Assembly (NCBI RefSeq): GCF_028009165.1 | Contig: NW_026611615.1 | Location: 1 to 64,000, forward strand | Direction: 5' to 3' | Origin: Akanthomyces muscarius | Taxonomy: Eukaryota > Ascomycota > Sordariomycetes > Hypocreales > Cordycipitaceae | Length of the DNA stretch: 64,000 bases | Shown: one piece after another, positions 45,357 to 56,441 of the stretch | Position numbering within the stretch: the first letter of the stretch is position 1 | Layout: every line of letters starts with the position of its first letter | Notes under the pieces: generated by a model | The model's input: only the letters and a program-made list of their open reading frames with translations | Database searches by the model: none | What the model was told of the DNA's origin: nothing | Position numbers and translations under genes: made by a program

Positions 45357-47054
45357 TTACAGAAGCGCCTTGAGCTTGGCAAAGTCGGGCACACCCAGAC
45401 CAGTAGAAGCATCCCAGCCTTCAACGGCAGGGAAAGCCTTTTGCAAGGAGCAAACGTTGTTTCCTCCCTTGGCAATGTCACGGAGACCTTCCTTGCCCTT
45501 CTTGTAGAGCCAGGGATTGAGGAAACCGAGAGGGCTCTTGCCGCTGGACACGAGGTAGTCGTTGAGCAGGGCAATGATGGAGGCGGTAGTGGGGGTAGAG
45601 GCGCTGGTGCCGCCGCTACTCCCCTCCGAATCGCCACTGAAGATGGGGTAGTTGGTGTAGAGTGCGGCAACATCGGGGTAGGCACGGCCGGAGGCGTTGA
45701 AAGCGCTCTTGGTTGCGCTGTCCAGCTTTCCAATGTAACCGTTGACAGCGTCCACCTGGTAGTCGGGGGTGGCAAAGTGGTTGGAGAAGCCACCGCCTCC
45801 GTCACGGAAGCCTTGCTCGTTGGAGCCGTATCCGGTGGTGCCTCCGACGGTTGTGACCCAGGGGCAGCTGGCGGGGAACGAGGGCTTGTAGGTGACCTTG
45901 CCACCTGAGCAAGCGGCGCGGTTTCCAGCGCCAGAGTCGCCGGAAGCTGTGAGAACACTGACACCACGAGCGCCGAGCTTCATGAACTGCGCACAAACCG
46001 CATCGGCGTAGTCGTTGGGAACGGTGGGCTCATCATCGCCATAGGAAATGGAGTACGTCTGGGATGGGCTGTCCAGAGCCAGGGTGTACTTGAGCCAGTC
46101 CAGGTAGGGCTCATTCTGCTCACCGCCAGGTCCGGTCGTAGGAGGGCTACCACCAGTAGAGTAGAAGACGGTGTCGATGGGGTAGACCAACGCGACAGAG
46201 ATTTGAACGTCGAGATCAGCCTCGCCTTGACCACCGGGCTCAGTGGGGCCATTGTTGATGGACTCAACCTTGAAAGAGGTGTCGGAAGGAATATCACTGT
46301 CATACTTCTGCAGGTAGTTGCTGAGGCTATCAGGGCTGGGGACTTCGCCCAAGAAGCCAGTGATGCCAAATGTTGTCTTTCCGTTGGAGGCGTTGTAGCC
46401 CTGGACGTTGTAGTTTTGGCGGAGGCACTTGGTCGAGGAGCCCTCCTGGGAGCAAATATCGCCGTCGCGAGCCTGGTTGGAAGACGCAAGAGCCTTCTGA
46501 ATGGGAATCATGTTCTTGGAGGTGCTGAGGCCAAGATCAGAAAAGAGAGTGGTAGGCTGGACCATGTCAATGGCACCATGGACAGAGCCGGGCAGGCTGT
46601 AGCTGGTGGCACGAATAGTCTCGCGGCCAGTGTCGGCGTGAGCGTAGAGGCCATAGTCGGCGTCGAGCATCTTCTTGGCCTGGTCAACACTGACGGAGAC
46701 GGTCAAGAAACCGCTGTTGACCTGACCGGCATCGACGCCGTGGGAGGAGAGCCATTTGGTGACCGAGTCGACGGTGTCCTTGGTGGGAGCAGTGAGGGCA
46801 TCGACTTCGGCCTTGGTAAGGTGCTTGCCGTAGTCGGCATGGGCAGGGTCACTGATCTCCAGAGTGCGCTTCTGCAGCTGGTCGAGGTTCTCCTCCTTGA
46901 GGCGGATGTGGAGGTTCAGCTGGTGGTCAGAAGGCGCAGCGGCCTTGAGCGTCCAGCCCTCGGGAACAGAAGGAAGAGCCTGCTTGGTGACAAACTGGCT
47001 CACGGGAGAGGCGACAGCCAAGGTGGCCACGAGGACGGGGAGAAGGAAAGCCAT
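45357..47054 (-). CDS. Sedolisin-family tripeptidyl peptidase (S53)
   Basis: A single exon encodes 565 residues. A signal peptide (MAFLLPVLVATLAVASP) leads into a pro-S53 activation domain (about 25-190; HYGKHLT-type KH segment at YGKHLTKAEV). The catalytic domain holds the Glu/Asp pair in GEADLDVQ (about 277-281), the oxyanion Asp in SGDSGAGN and the nucleophile Ser in SSGGTSAST (about 480). A Ca-binding end (WDASTGLGVPDF) closes the protein. Family knowledge: acid-active secreted proteases that release tripeptides from N-termini, or act as endopeptidases. It is complete and intronless. Confidence 0.94.
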   Translation of the reverse strand: MAFLLPVLVATLAVASPVSQFVTKQALPSVPEGWTLKAAAPSDHQLNLHIRLKEENLDQLQKRTLEISDPAHADYGKHLTKAEVDALTAPTKDTVDSVTKWLSSHGVDAGQVNSGFLTVSVSVDQAKKMLDADYGLYAHADTGRETIRATSYSLPGSVHGAIDMVQPTTLFSDLGLSTSKNMIPIQKALASSNQARDGDICSQEGSSTKCLRQNYNVQGYNASNGKTTFGITGFLGEVPSPDSLSNYLQKYDSDIPSDTSFKVESINNGPTEPGGQGEADLDVQISVALVYPIDTVFYSTGGSPPTTGPGGEQNEPYLDWLKYTLALDSPSQTYSISYGDDEPTVPNDYADAVCAQFMKLGARGVSVLTASGDSGAGNRAACSGGKVTYKPSFPASCPWVTTVGGTTGYGSNEQGFRDGGGGFSNHFATPDYQVDAVNGYIGKLDSATKSAFNASGRAYPDVAALYTNYPIFSGDSEGSSGGTSASTPTTASIIALLNDYLVSSGKSPLGFLNPWLYKKGKEGLRDIAKGGNNVCSLQKAFPAVEGWDASTGLGVPDFAKLKALL

Positions 47055-47596
47055 GACTGGTGGATGTGGAGGGGAAGCTGGTGTGAGTGACAGCTTCTGA
47101 AACAGAAGGGATGGTGGAAGAAAGGAAGCAGGAGACAGTCACATAATCGCGGGGGAAAAGATGTGCTTTTGTACCAGTAGATTTGGATCTACCGAGAGGC
47201 AGTTGATTCAAGGCATGATGCAATAATGAAGGCGGGCCTGGGTTGCATCCGAGAGGTCCAATGGCCAGGCCCCCAATGAAGCACTTGCCTAAAGAAGAAG
47301 GCAGGCAACGCAGGCTGGTGGTCGGTTGCTTTGTGAGTGGAACTGTTGGCCAGCGGCGCAGTGCATAATGCAAGCATGATACGGGCATCTGCGTGACCAT
47401 TGAACAAAGGTACCCAGCAAGACCCCAATTAGCGGAAAGCACCGGCGATCGAATGGTGGAACTTGGGTGGCCGCATCGTGGCTCATGCACCACAGGGTGG
47501 GTAGCGCACGAATCGCCCGCCCAGCCATGCTGTCTGCACGCAATTTGGGACGACCTGCCCGGAAAGGTGGTGAGGGGAATAACCTTTTGTCCTTTT
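47055..47596. other. Intergenic region, no gene supported
   Basis: 542 bases between the sedolisin gene and the Rieske gene, both on the minus strand. The long overlapping frames seen here are random GC-rich frames without domain content. Confidence 0.45.
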
Positions 47597-48343
47597 TTAG
47601 CCGATCTTTTGTCGTCTCCGCACCCATACAGTTTTGCCGTCGGGAGGGTCGTTGCCTCTGAGACTGCCGGACAATGGATTGCCGTGCACATCGCGCAGCT
47701 GGACTTCCCAGACAGGAAGCTTGTAGAGACCGCGGTCCGACTGGCCAGTGAACAAATCAAAGGACCAGCCATGCTTTGGGCAGGTGAGACCTGCGCTGAG
47801 GACGACGCCAAAGTCCTCAATGTCAAAGGGCGTCCCATTGGACAGCGGATATGCGTTGTGCGGGCATTGCTGGAGTAGGGGGTTGGGGACGACGGTTAGC
47901 AGCGTGCTGGAGAAGGACGGCACACGAGTTTCAGATCGGCTGCTGATGAACTAGGTACTCACATGGTCAACGGCGTGCACCTTGTCGCGATAGCGAAACA
48001 CCACCACCTGATCCTTCAAGTCTTGGCCCTCGCTCGGGGAGGTGGCCGCGCCGGCAGGAATGGCAATCTCGGCAGAATGCGAAGGATCCGACTTGGGGAC
48101 GACCAAGATCCGGCAGCCGGGCTGGCTCTTGGCGTCACACGCCCGTGGCTGGATTAGATTGCCATCATCGGCAGCCACGTCTGGGAACTGGGCGAGAGGT
48201 CCCACAGAAACCCATTGAGCGTCTGGCCGGGTCGGGGGCCAGAAGTAGTTCATTGCTCGGAGATCCTTTTTGGGGGGGAGGGTGACAATGGAAGAAAAGG
48301 TTGACGCCGTTTGTTTGCTCTGACTCGATATTTCAGTTGCCAT
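47597..48343 (-). CDS. Rieske [2Fe-2S] domain protein (NirD/ferredoxin-like)
   Basis: Exons 48343-47963 and 47869-47597 total 654 bases and 217 residues; the 93-base intron begins GTGAGT. The Rieske ligands are split by no intron but lie right at its edge: CPHNAYPLS begins two residues after the join (about 129-131) and CPKHGW follows near residue 157. The N-terminal 75 residues (FWPPTRPDAQWVSVGPLAQFPDV) come before the beta-barrel fold. No oxygenase catalytic domain and no membrane span is present, so it is a small electron-transfer or sensor protein. The partner is not evident from neighbours. Confidence 0.87.
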
Positions 48344-48788
48344 TACGCTGAAGAACCACCAAAGCCCCCACTGAGGTTGGGCCCTGAAGGACGAGGGTCC
48401 GCTAATGGTCCGCTGGGGCCCGTGAGTTGGTCTTTTTAGTGAGCCGAGCGCCGGAAGTCAAGGTCCCTCACAGTGCCTCGAGGCAATTCCGAGTAACTAC
48501 CTCTAAAGTATTGGCGATTTGGTGGCAGTTTGCTCGGGATTACCTTCAGCCCACTGTAGCGCAATCCCACTGGTATCGTTCAGCGGTTTCTTGCGACAAG
48601 ACCGCTAACTACCTTAGGTAGGTATAGGTAACATAGGCAGCTTGTTCAAGGTCACAATGGTTCTCATCATTAATCTTTGTTTCTAGTATTTAAATACGCT
48701 ATAAACACAGCATCTTGCTGCTTTTATGCCTAGTCCCCAAACTCTCCCTAACCGCCTCACCAGCACTGTTTGTTGCCTGGTCTCGGCG
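48344..48788. other. Intergenic region, no gene supported
   Basis: 445 bases upstream of the Rieske gene and downstream of the GFA-type gene. No gene is seen. Confidence 0.5.
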
Positions 48789-49299
48789 TCAAAATTTGGG
48801 CACCTTGTACGGCGGCTGCATCTTGTCCTTGCCATTGATCCGATGGAGGTTCAAGTCGGCCATAATGTCCTCAATGTCCACAAAAGTGCGTGCCTAGAGC
48901 TTGTTATTATGTGATTCCCGATTTGCGCAAGGCCTTCCCCCCCCCTTTTTTTCTTCTTTTCTTCTTCTTCTCACTTACATTAACTGCCGTTACGGCACGC
49001 GACATTGGGTGCTCCGTCTCGGAAAAGTCAATCAAGATGCTGGTGCCGCACTCGGGGCAAAACTTGTGTGGCTTCGTCGCCGTGCCAAAGCGATACGACT
49101 TGAGCTTGTCTTCTCCAGAGATGAACTTTACATTTTCCACCTTTGGGTAGACCAAAAGATATCCGTTCTTGGTGCAGATGGAGCAGTTGCAGCTGAGCAC
49201 CTTGTTGTTACGAATATCGGGCAGCGCCACTGTAAACTTGACCCGACCACAGTGGCAGTTGGCCTTGTACGTCACAGGCTCTCCCGTGGGTTCGAACAT
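48789..49299 (-). CDS. GFA/CENP-V-type zinc-binding protein
   Basis: Exons 49299-48979 and 48893-48789 total 426 bases and 141 residues. The zinc ligands of the family are all present: CHCG (15-18), CNCSIC (37-42) and CPEC (81-84). The C-terminal RTFVDIEDIMADLNLHRING part is restored only by splicing the 85-base GTAAGT intron. Members were named for glutathione-dependent formaldehyde activation, but most fungal forms have unproven substrates; a glutathione or aldehyde role is inference only. Confidence 0.9.
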
Positions 49300-49461
49300 T
49301 GTGGCACTATTGTAGATTGCTTGTTGCGTGCGACGATGTCTTGATGTTCTCCTCGCGCCATGTTACATGCAGTTGGCTGCAGGTTGGCGGCAGGCTTCCC
49401 CGCGCCAAATCCACCACCAACGGCGCAACGAGGCTAAGCATGCCCACGGCTTTCGGGTACT

Positions 49462-50490
49462 ATGCGCCGCAACATTACTAATGCGACTTCTTTTCCTTGT
49501 TTTAATTGTTCTGCTGTCCGTCTCTGTGAGCACTTTCTCTCTCCTTTTTTTTTTCTTTCTGCTGCATTACAACTCCGCTTTATTCAGCACCCTTTTAGAA
49601 CCAGTTCTGGCCACCAGCGCACCTACCTACGTGCCGCCACAGCAGCTTGTAATGTGCCAAATTACCAACATGCGCAGTTCAATCGAAAAGACTCTCGCTT
49701 GCGTAGAAGATTGAAGGGAGATGAAAACGATAATGAGCGATCTATGTCGGGCTTTTGGTTCCCTCTAGGATATCGAAGCAGGGAAGCCGCTGCGGGTACT
49801 ACCATGCGGGAGGAATACGATCTGTACAGCAAAGAAGCTGAGAAGCTGTCCAAGTACCTCAAGGCTATCCGACTTCGGCAGGCTCTACAGGAATTTCACA
49901 CCAATGCCCACGTGGAGGAGATAGACCGTCAGCTGCAGGGCATCAAGCCTGCCGACATCATTGCGCCGCCGAGCGTACGGTATGACTTACCGGAGAGAGC
50001 CCATGTTGCGCAGTCGTACGCAGTGGCTGCCGACATGACTGATACAGATCAGCTTCATGAGCTGCGTCTTGAGCTCATCGGACGGGTTAGCCGGCTCTAC
50101 GGCCACCGAGAGAGTCGGACGGTTCGGCAAAAGAAGCGCAAGTTGGTGGGGGATGACCACGCATCACCGTCCGCTTCTATTGGAGATGATTAGGATGGCA
50201 GAGAAAAGAAAGGGTGGTCGCGTCACTGCAATATGTCAGACTGCACGCCAAAGAGCGATGAAACAGGACTAATCTGCGCGTTTTGCCGTTGGCAAGGACA
50301 TCACGGAGGTGTCGACCGCACGAAAACTTGGCCAATGAGAGCTTTGGTGAAGCACCTAAAAGTCATACATTCAAATCGGTTGCAAATGCCGTTTACGTGT
50401 CCATAGCAAGGCTGTGAAGCCATCCTTGGGAACAAAGAGCACTTTGCCAGCCATTTCCAGGAGCACGGCCAAGATCTACAGGCGAGCGTT
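49462..50490 (+). pseudogene. Relic of a DUF3435 (FluG-domain) gene with C-terminal C2H2 fingers
   Basis: Only the C-terminal part of the family is recognisable. From about 49810 one frame reads REEYDLYSKEAEKLSKYL, then HVEEIDRQLQGIKPADIIAPP, then LHELRLELIGRVSRLYGHRES, as in fungal DUF3435 proteins. A TAG at 50191-50193 ends the open frame, but the same frame continues with CAFCRWQGHHGG...LVKHLKVIH and, after a second TAG at 50404-50406, QGCEAILGNKEHFASHFQEH. These are the C2H2-type fingers that close this family. The upstream tyrosine-recombinase-like region is missing. Both stops could be CAG to TAG, a change that RIP makes. DUF3435 includes the recombinases of Starship elements and many degraded relatives, so this is a mobile-element scar. 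Confidence 0.65.
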
Positions 50491-52873
50491 TTTCGTTGAG
50501 AGCATCACCACTTTTCGGTTGATGTGTCTCGGCCGGGCAGCAGCTTTCCATGTGGGGGCACGCTGAGTGTAAAGACTCTGTCGCCGGGCGTCATGGCCGC
50601 CGCTAGTCGTCGTAGGAGACCGCAATAGGTAGTTAGCTCATGGTTTACAATAGAACAGTCATCCTAAGACCGGAAGGAACCATGTATGGAAATTATTGTT
50701 TGAAAGAAATGTGTTATTGTTATTTGTACTGACTAGACCAGTTGTAGGCTTGTATAAATAGGCTCTATCCCACGAGCAAGTCAAAGAATGACCGTTCCTT
50801 GTCCACTTCTCTACACAGAGCATCATGGATGTCCTTTTTCAGCAGCCATTCACGGAGAGTGCCTATACAGAGGTGAAAAGCAAAGAAGCTGGAGTCGCTG
50901 TTTTTATTGGCTATTAGCGAAAGTATGGTGCTCTTAGCGCCTTGTATCTACTTAGCTGATTAGTATGGGCGAGAAAGTCACACGGGGAGATTCACTTGGA
51001 CGTAGCGTATCTGCAAGATGAGCAGTAGATGCTTATCGCGGACGGTGATCTCCCTATATGTGGCCAGCTCCTAAGAACAAAAGGTATCTACGCCTGCTAT
51101 GAAGTTCACTCCACGTAATATGTAGAGTCCCCTGTGCTGGCCGTTTCGGTTAGTGATGACCTCTACCACTGAGCACTGTTCCTGTTGACGGATGTCGTCT
51201 ATATCTTCACGGAAGACATCGGCGGTATTGACGTTATAATCTAGTATCTGTCCTTATAGAACTGTAAAGGCCTATTATTAACGCTAACTAGTTCGCTAAC
51301 TGTACTTCTAGTTGTGGACCGAGGCAGTGAAACTAAAACACGAGCAAAGCTGAATGCGGAGAAATTGCAGCGACCTTATAGCTGGTTCTGGGTGACTCGC
51401 GTGTGGGCATTGACCGTGAGGCACACCAAAGTAGCAGCAGACGGTAGGTTAGGTCTTACTAGGCGCTATTGAGAGAGATATATTAGCTGATTCGGGCCAG
51501 CTTGAGAGAGCGGTATCGCGAACGCTTGTTGTTCTCTGCTTGGCACGTGCTCGAGTTTCTGTGATTTACTGTAGCCGGCGCGGTACAGGCAGGCTGGGCA
51601 CCCCTGGATTTGGTGGAGGCTTTAAGGTTATCTAATAAAGTGGAAAATAATATAGAATCTCACATATTTAACCTGGTTTCGTATTTTTCGTATTAGGATG
51701 CTATGGTGGAGGTCGCGGCACCGCTCATAGTATCTAGTTTCCTGCTCTATCATTATGTGCTAGATATGTATGGTATGTGCAGATTGAAGCATATAGTGAA
51801 GATATCATTAAGACTAACGCGCGTTTTAGAATTCGATCCAATAACTGTGTTCGGCTCACTTTATTAGGAGTCCTGTGATAACGTCGCGAGAGTAATCGCG
51901 GCACACCGCAACGAGGCTGGTCTTCCTGCTATGGCCCGCGACTTCCCGTCGCTTATCGTCAAGCACCTTTGTGTACTGTATAATCATCTCGAGCATCACG
52001 ACGGATCAAAGAACCTCTATAGGCTGCAACTGGCACATGCTTAACAAAGAGGTTACATAGTGCTTCAAAAGGGCATGAAATGCTCTCAACGTCGCATTTC
52101 ACCAGCACCACTAGCGCCTAATTGTTGAGGGACGCTTTGCGATTTTACGCCGTGATGACGAATCGCCCAAATTGGGTCGCCTGCAGGCTACTGGTCGCAA
52201 TGCATGCCGAGCCTGATGGGCTTGCCAAAACACCAACTGTGGCCACGCAGTGACATTCGAGGGTGCCACCCAATATCTGTGCGTTATTAACAACTATATG
52301 GATGCAGTCAATACATCTCTGCATGCTATCATGAAAGTCCCGCAATTGCGCGCAGCGTCGAGTCTAATCGGGGTGTATGGTGGAACCGTTGGCGTCAACG
52401 GCCAGACTTCAACGGATCTGTCCGCCTCTTCCGAACGCCACGGGAGCAAGTTTCCGCTAAAAAATTTGCAGAAAGTGTTTCTCGCTCCCTATAACAGGCA
52501 ACCAGTATACCAGTACACTGCAGCTACCTGTACTGAATCCTGCGTATTAGGACGCTGCAAGCACTCAGCCTCAGCCGCCTGCAATCCTTCACGCCCTGCC
52601 GCTACTCCAGGGCAAAGGCAACTATCGTATTCAGCCGAACAAGTCTTTGGCTTTAGTATACTTATGGTCTTCATTCCAAACAGCCCGCCGCAAAGTTTGC
52701 CATTTATTGGTCTATTAGTGCGTGGCTATACATCGTCTGAGTCCACTACATCGCTAGCCTGCGTCGTGGAGTTTCAGCGCACCACTCCCTTTGTCGGGCC
52801 CAGAGGCAATGCACCGAGATTGTTCGTCGTTATCCGTCGTGTAACCTCCGCTCACAAGACATAGGCTGCCATC
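50491..52873. other. Gene-poor stretch with no intact gene
   Basis: About 2.4 kb of near-normal base composition. The minus strand has a residual frame of some 55 codons at about 51060-51230 broken by stops, and the plus strand has a 204-codon frame at 52250-52864 with no recognisable motif. I read it as decayed sequence between the DUF3435 relic and the terpenoid cluster. Confidence 0.4.
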
Positions 52874-54359
52874 ATGTTTGGGACACTGCACTGGAAGTCT
52901 GGCAAGGAGACTGTATTTATCGAGAGACCCCATGGGTCATCGAGTTTGGAGAGAAACTCGGCTTGTGATCGATGCAAAGCCAAAAAGGTAGTACCATACA
53001 AAGCTCCGGGGATTATAAGGAGTAGATACGTCTTGAGAGCCTTTCGCTGACGTGTGTGCGCTACCGACGTAGGTCAAATGCAACGCTATTCGCGATGGCT
53101 GCAGACGATGCAAGTCCTTGGCAAAGAGCTGCAAGTTCAGCGTGGGAAAAGCTGCAATTAAGAAGCCATTTGAAGCTGAAATCGATCAACTTCAGCGGCA
53201 GTCTTCCCGGCATGCTGTGGCTGGCACGTTGGCGTCGTCTTCATCGAGCCCAGCCGACACGGAAACCGACAGGGTGACATCATCTGATGGCTGGTATCAT
53301 TATCTTGGGACATTATCAGATGGTAAAGTTGACAACGGCAAAATTCGTCAGCAGTCGCCTCCAAAGCATCGACACAGTCGATCAGTGGACGTGCAGACCA
53401 CGCTTGACCCGTCTTTAGTCTCTGAGTTTGATCAACGACTTAGTAGCCAGTACACGACTTTTATTTCTAACCCTAGCCTGGAATTTCCGTCGTTCGAAAC
53501 GTTTCACTGTGCACAACCCGAACCGGTTCGATCTGCGATTGACACAACGTCTGAGAACATCCACTCGCGATCGTTGTCCACGGGCGATGTAGCAGTACCG
53601 TACAAACTACGATCTACAACTCGGTTCAAAAATTATTCCTACTCTGCAATTGGCTCAAAAGATGTCGGCATACCACCTGAGGCGTCCAGCTCGGCCTCGA
53701 TTGCGTTCCCATCCAGCAGCTCAGCTTGCCGCTGCTTGGCGGCGATCGTCTTCGCTGTGGAGGAACTCGAGACTAATTACATCTACGGAAAGCGTGCCGA
53801 GCTAGACTCCATCGTCGCATGCCAGAAACACGCTATCGCGTGCTGTCGTTCGCTGATGAGGTGCGGAGACTGCATGGCAAAGAGAGCTACCGTGGTGTTG
53901 TTGGTTCTCATGACCGAGAAGATCGTGACAGCCTGCGAATGCATCAGCTTATTGTTTCGGGTCGAAAATGATATAGCATCAGGAGATATGGGGCCAAAGC
54001 TAGCTACCGAGTACTATTCCCACTGCGTTGATGGCAATGATAGCCGTCTTCCTGCAAACCCCGCCCCCGATCTTTTCACGATCGACTATACCCAATGCAG
54101 TCTCAGCAGCGCTTCAGACGTCTTTGACGCATCAAACGGCTGGCAGGAGCTTTTTTTTGGTGACTATGAGATCACCTGCCCTCGGGAATGGGAGTACTTA
54201 GTCCGCACTCTGATTCTTATCCAGCTGACGTCGCTGATGGATATGCTTGCAGACTTGAAGAGGGCCGGTGGTAAACTTCTGGGGGAGACACAGAAAGCAA
54301 ACCTGAGTCAGGCTACATTTAGGCTCGGAGAGATTGAGAGAGCGATGCGCGGTGTATAG
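52874..54359 (+). CDS. Zn2Cys6 transcription factor with AflR-like C-terminal domain
   Basis: Exons 52874-52987 and 53073-54359 total 1401 bases and 466 residues. The 85-base intron (GTAGTA donor) splits the zinc cluster; joined, it has Cys at 31, 34, 41, 48, 51 and 58 with spacing C-x2-C-x6-C-x6-C-x2-C-x6-C, the binuclear cluster that binds CGG half-sites. The following 140 residues are Ser/Thr-rich. The C-terminal 270 residues have the pattern of the AflR regulatory domain (CRCLAAIVFAVEELE, CQKHAIACCRSLMRCGDC, LLVLMTEKIVTACE). Such proteins usually regulate a secondary-metabolite cluster next to them, here the P450 and terpene synthase. It ends 155 bases before the first transposon. Confidence 0.85.
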
Positions 54360-54514
54360 AGTACAAGTCGGAGGCCGCGGCGCCGCTGCAGCAATACTAA
54401 GGTAACGGGCGGTAATCCCGGAACAGGCCGAGCTTGGCGTCCCTAGTCTACCTTTTGCCTACATCGGTTTCAACTCTCTCTCTGTATGTGAAATTAATTG
54501 CCAGTGCCTCACTA

Positions 54515-56342
54515 ACGTCGGCCACCCACTTTCAGGTCACCCCCAGATATAAGTTAGTATAACATATTATAAGCTTATAGCTAAAAAGCCTTATAATAAA
54601 ACAAATTAAATATATATAAATAAAATAAACCTATTATATACTATTATAGCCTATAAGGAGCTTAAATTTATTAATATTAATTATTAGCTAGTCCTTAGTG
54701 CTAAGTAATTACTTATTTAGCTAGTAGTATATATTTTTAACCTTAATAACTTAAATAAACTATAAATTAAGATTTAGATTAACTTTTATATATTTTTAAG
54801 GCTTCTAGATATTAACCTATACTTTAAGTTATACTATCTAGGCTTTTTAAATAGTAATAGTACTATCTTAACTACTTAATTACTTTTAGATCTTCTTTTA
54901 TACTAGTTAAGTATTATAGGCGTTACTTTTAGGTGTAATAAAGTTATTAAGAAGTTATTTTAATTAATGCCTATTAGAAGGTGTTATAATATTAAAATTA
55001 GTGGTTTTTTAAGCCTTTTTTAGTATTATAGATATAATTACTAATATCTTAATAAGTAATAAATAGCTTATTAATAGCTTTACCCTATTAACTAGCTATA
55101 TTTTAGAGCTAAACTAGCCTATAAGGATATTATTTTTTATAACTTCTTATTTTCTAGCTACTATATAATACTTAAGAAAAATTCTCTTTCTAATTAGTAA
55201 AGAATTATAGTTATTAGGGTACTTTAAAAGCTTAGTATAATAGAACCTTTTTATAAGGCTAAAACTAGTTATATTAAGAGACTAGAGGATATAAGAGCTA
55301 TAATAAGGTAAGAAAAGAAAAATAATATTATTAAAATAATATTCCTTAAAAAATTTAGTTATATAATAACTATTATAGCTATTAATAATAAGAAGTTAGT
55401 ATTTATTATTCTCTAGCTTTATTTAAAGTAAAAAGATATCTCTAAGCTAATTAAGTGTAATCTTATTATTTATCTAGCCTTAAGAGGATATCTAAAAGTA
55501 CTAATTTTAATATTTTTAAAGCTTTAAGGGAAACTATTATTATTAAATAGTCTAGCCTTTAAAAATAATAAGTAGTTTAAGTAGCTTACTAGTAGCTAAG
55601 ATATACTTTATAATTATACTCTAAAAGTGTTATCTAGATTATTTTTTTATTATAAATTTCTTTATTAATAATCTTAGTACTAAGCTATTTTTTTAGACCC
55701 CTATTATAAGTCCTATTTTATCTATATTATACTAATTCTTTTACTAAATTTACTTAATAACTAGTATCTTAAAGATAATAAAGAATTTCTAAATAGTATT
55801 AGTTAAAGCGCTATTTATATATTAAAAATCAAGCCTCTTACCTCTTAATATCTTTACTTTTAGGTTTTAAAGTAAAAAGCTATCTAACTAGTTCTTCCTA
55901 AAAGGTCTTATATTACTATTCTAAAAGGTAACTTACTAGATAAGTTACCTAACCTACTTATATAAAGGAGGGTTACTAATAGTATCTTATATTAGGATCT
56001 ATCTAATAAGATACCTTTCTTAAGTACTAGAAAGGCGTTATAATAACTTAAAAGCCTGTTTCTATAGTGCCTAGCTATTTAATTAAGCCTATAGTGTTAA
56101 CTAGGGTACTATCCACTTCTTCGCCGCTTATTAGCCACTTATATTACTAAAAACGTCCTAAACTATATTTTAAAACTATTATTTAGTATATTAACCTATA
56201 ATAGATATAATAATAAAATTTAAAGTAATAATAATAATTATAGATAGAGAAAACATATAACTAGTAATAAAGGTTTACTAGTGCTAGGGTAGGCGTGACG
56301 TGACCCGTATCTAGGGGTGACCTGAAAGTGGGTGGCCGACGT
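54515..56342 (+). mobile_element. RIP-degraded TA-flanked DNA transposon, copy A (1828 bp)
   Basis: It is bounded by inverted termini starting ACGTCGGCCACCCACTTTC at 54515 and reading the same inward from 56342. TA dinucleotides at 54513-54514 and 56343-56344 are the target duplication. Length, TA target and long termini suggest a Fot1/pogo-type Tc1-mariner element. The interior is extremely A/T and TpA rich with almost no CpA or TpG, and no transposase frame survives. Orientation is arbitrary. It is the same family as copy B but inverted. Confidence 0.8.
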
Positions 56343-56344
56343 TA

Positions 56345-56439
56345 GTTTGTTTTTAGCTTGATTGTAAGAGTTATAGCTTGTGGCGCTAGAAATATACTGC
56401 TGCTAAAACTGGGTAAAAGAACTGTTGTTATTTGAGTAC
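56345..56439. other. 95-base non-repeat spacer between the two inverted copies
   Basis: Normal base composition with many TG and CA pairs, in sharp contrast with the flanking elements. It probably marks the original intergenic DNA between the two insertion sites. Confidence 0.7.
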
Positions 56440-56441
56440 TA

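Noticed and set aside
46203..47090. 295-codon plus-strand frame opposite the sedolisin gene
   Set aside because: Shadow of the peptidase; low-complexity Gly/Val/Asp composition.
52250..52864. 204-codon plus-strand frame just upstream of the Zn2Cys6 regulator
   Set aside because: No recognisable motif and irregular composition; better read as part of the decayed stretch.
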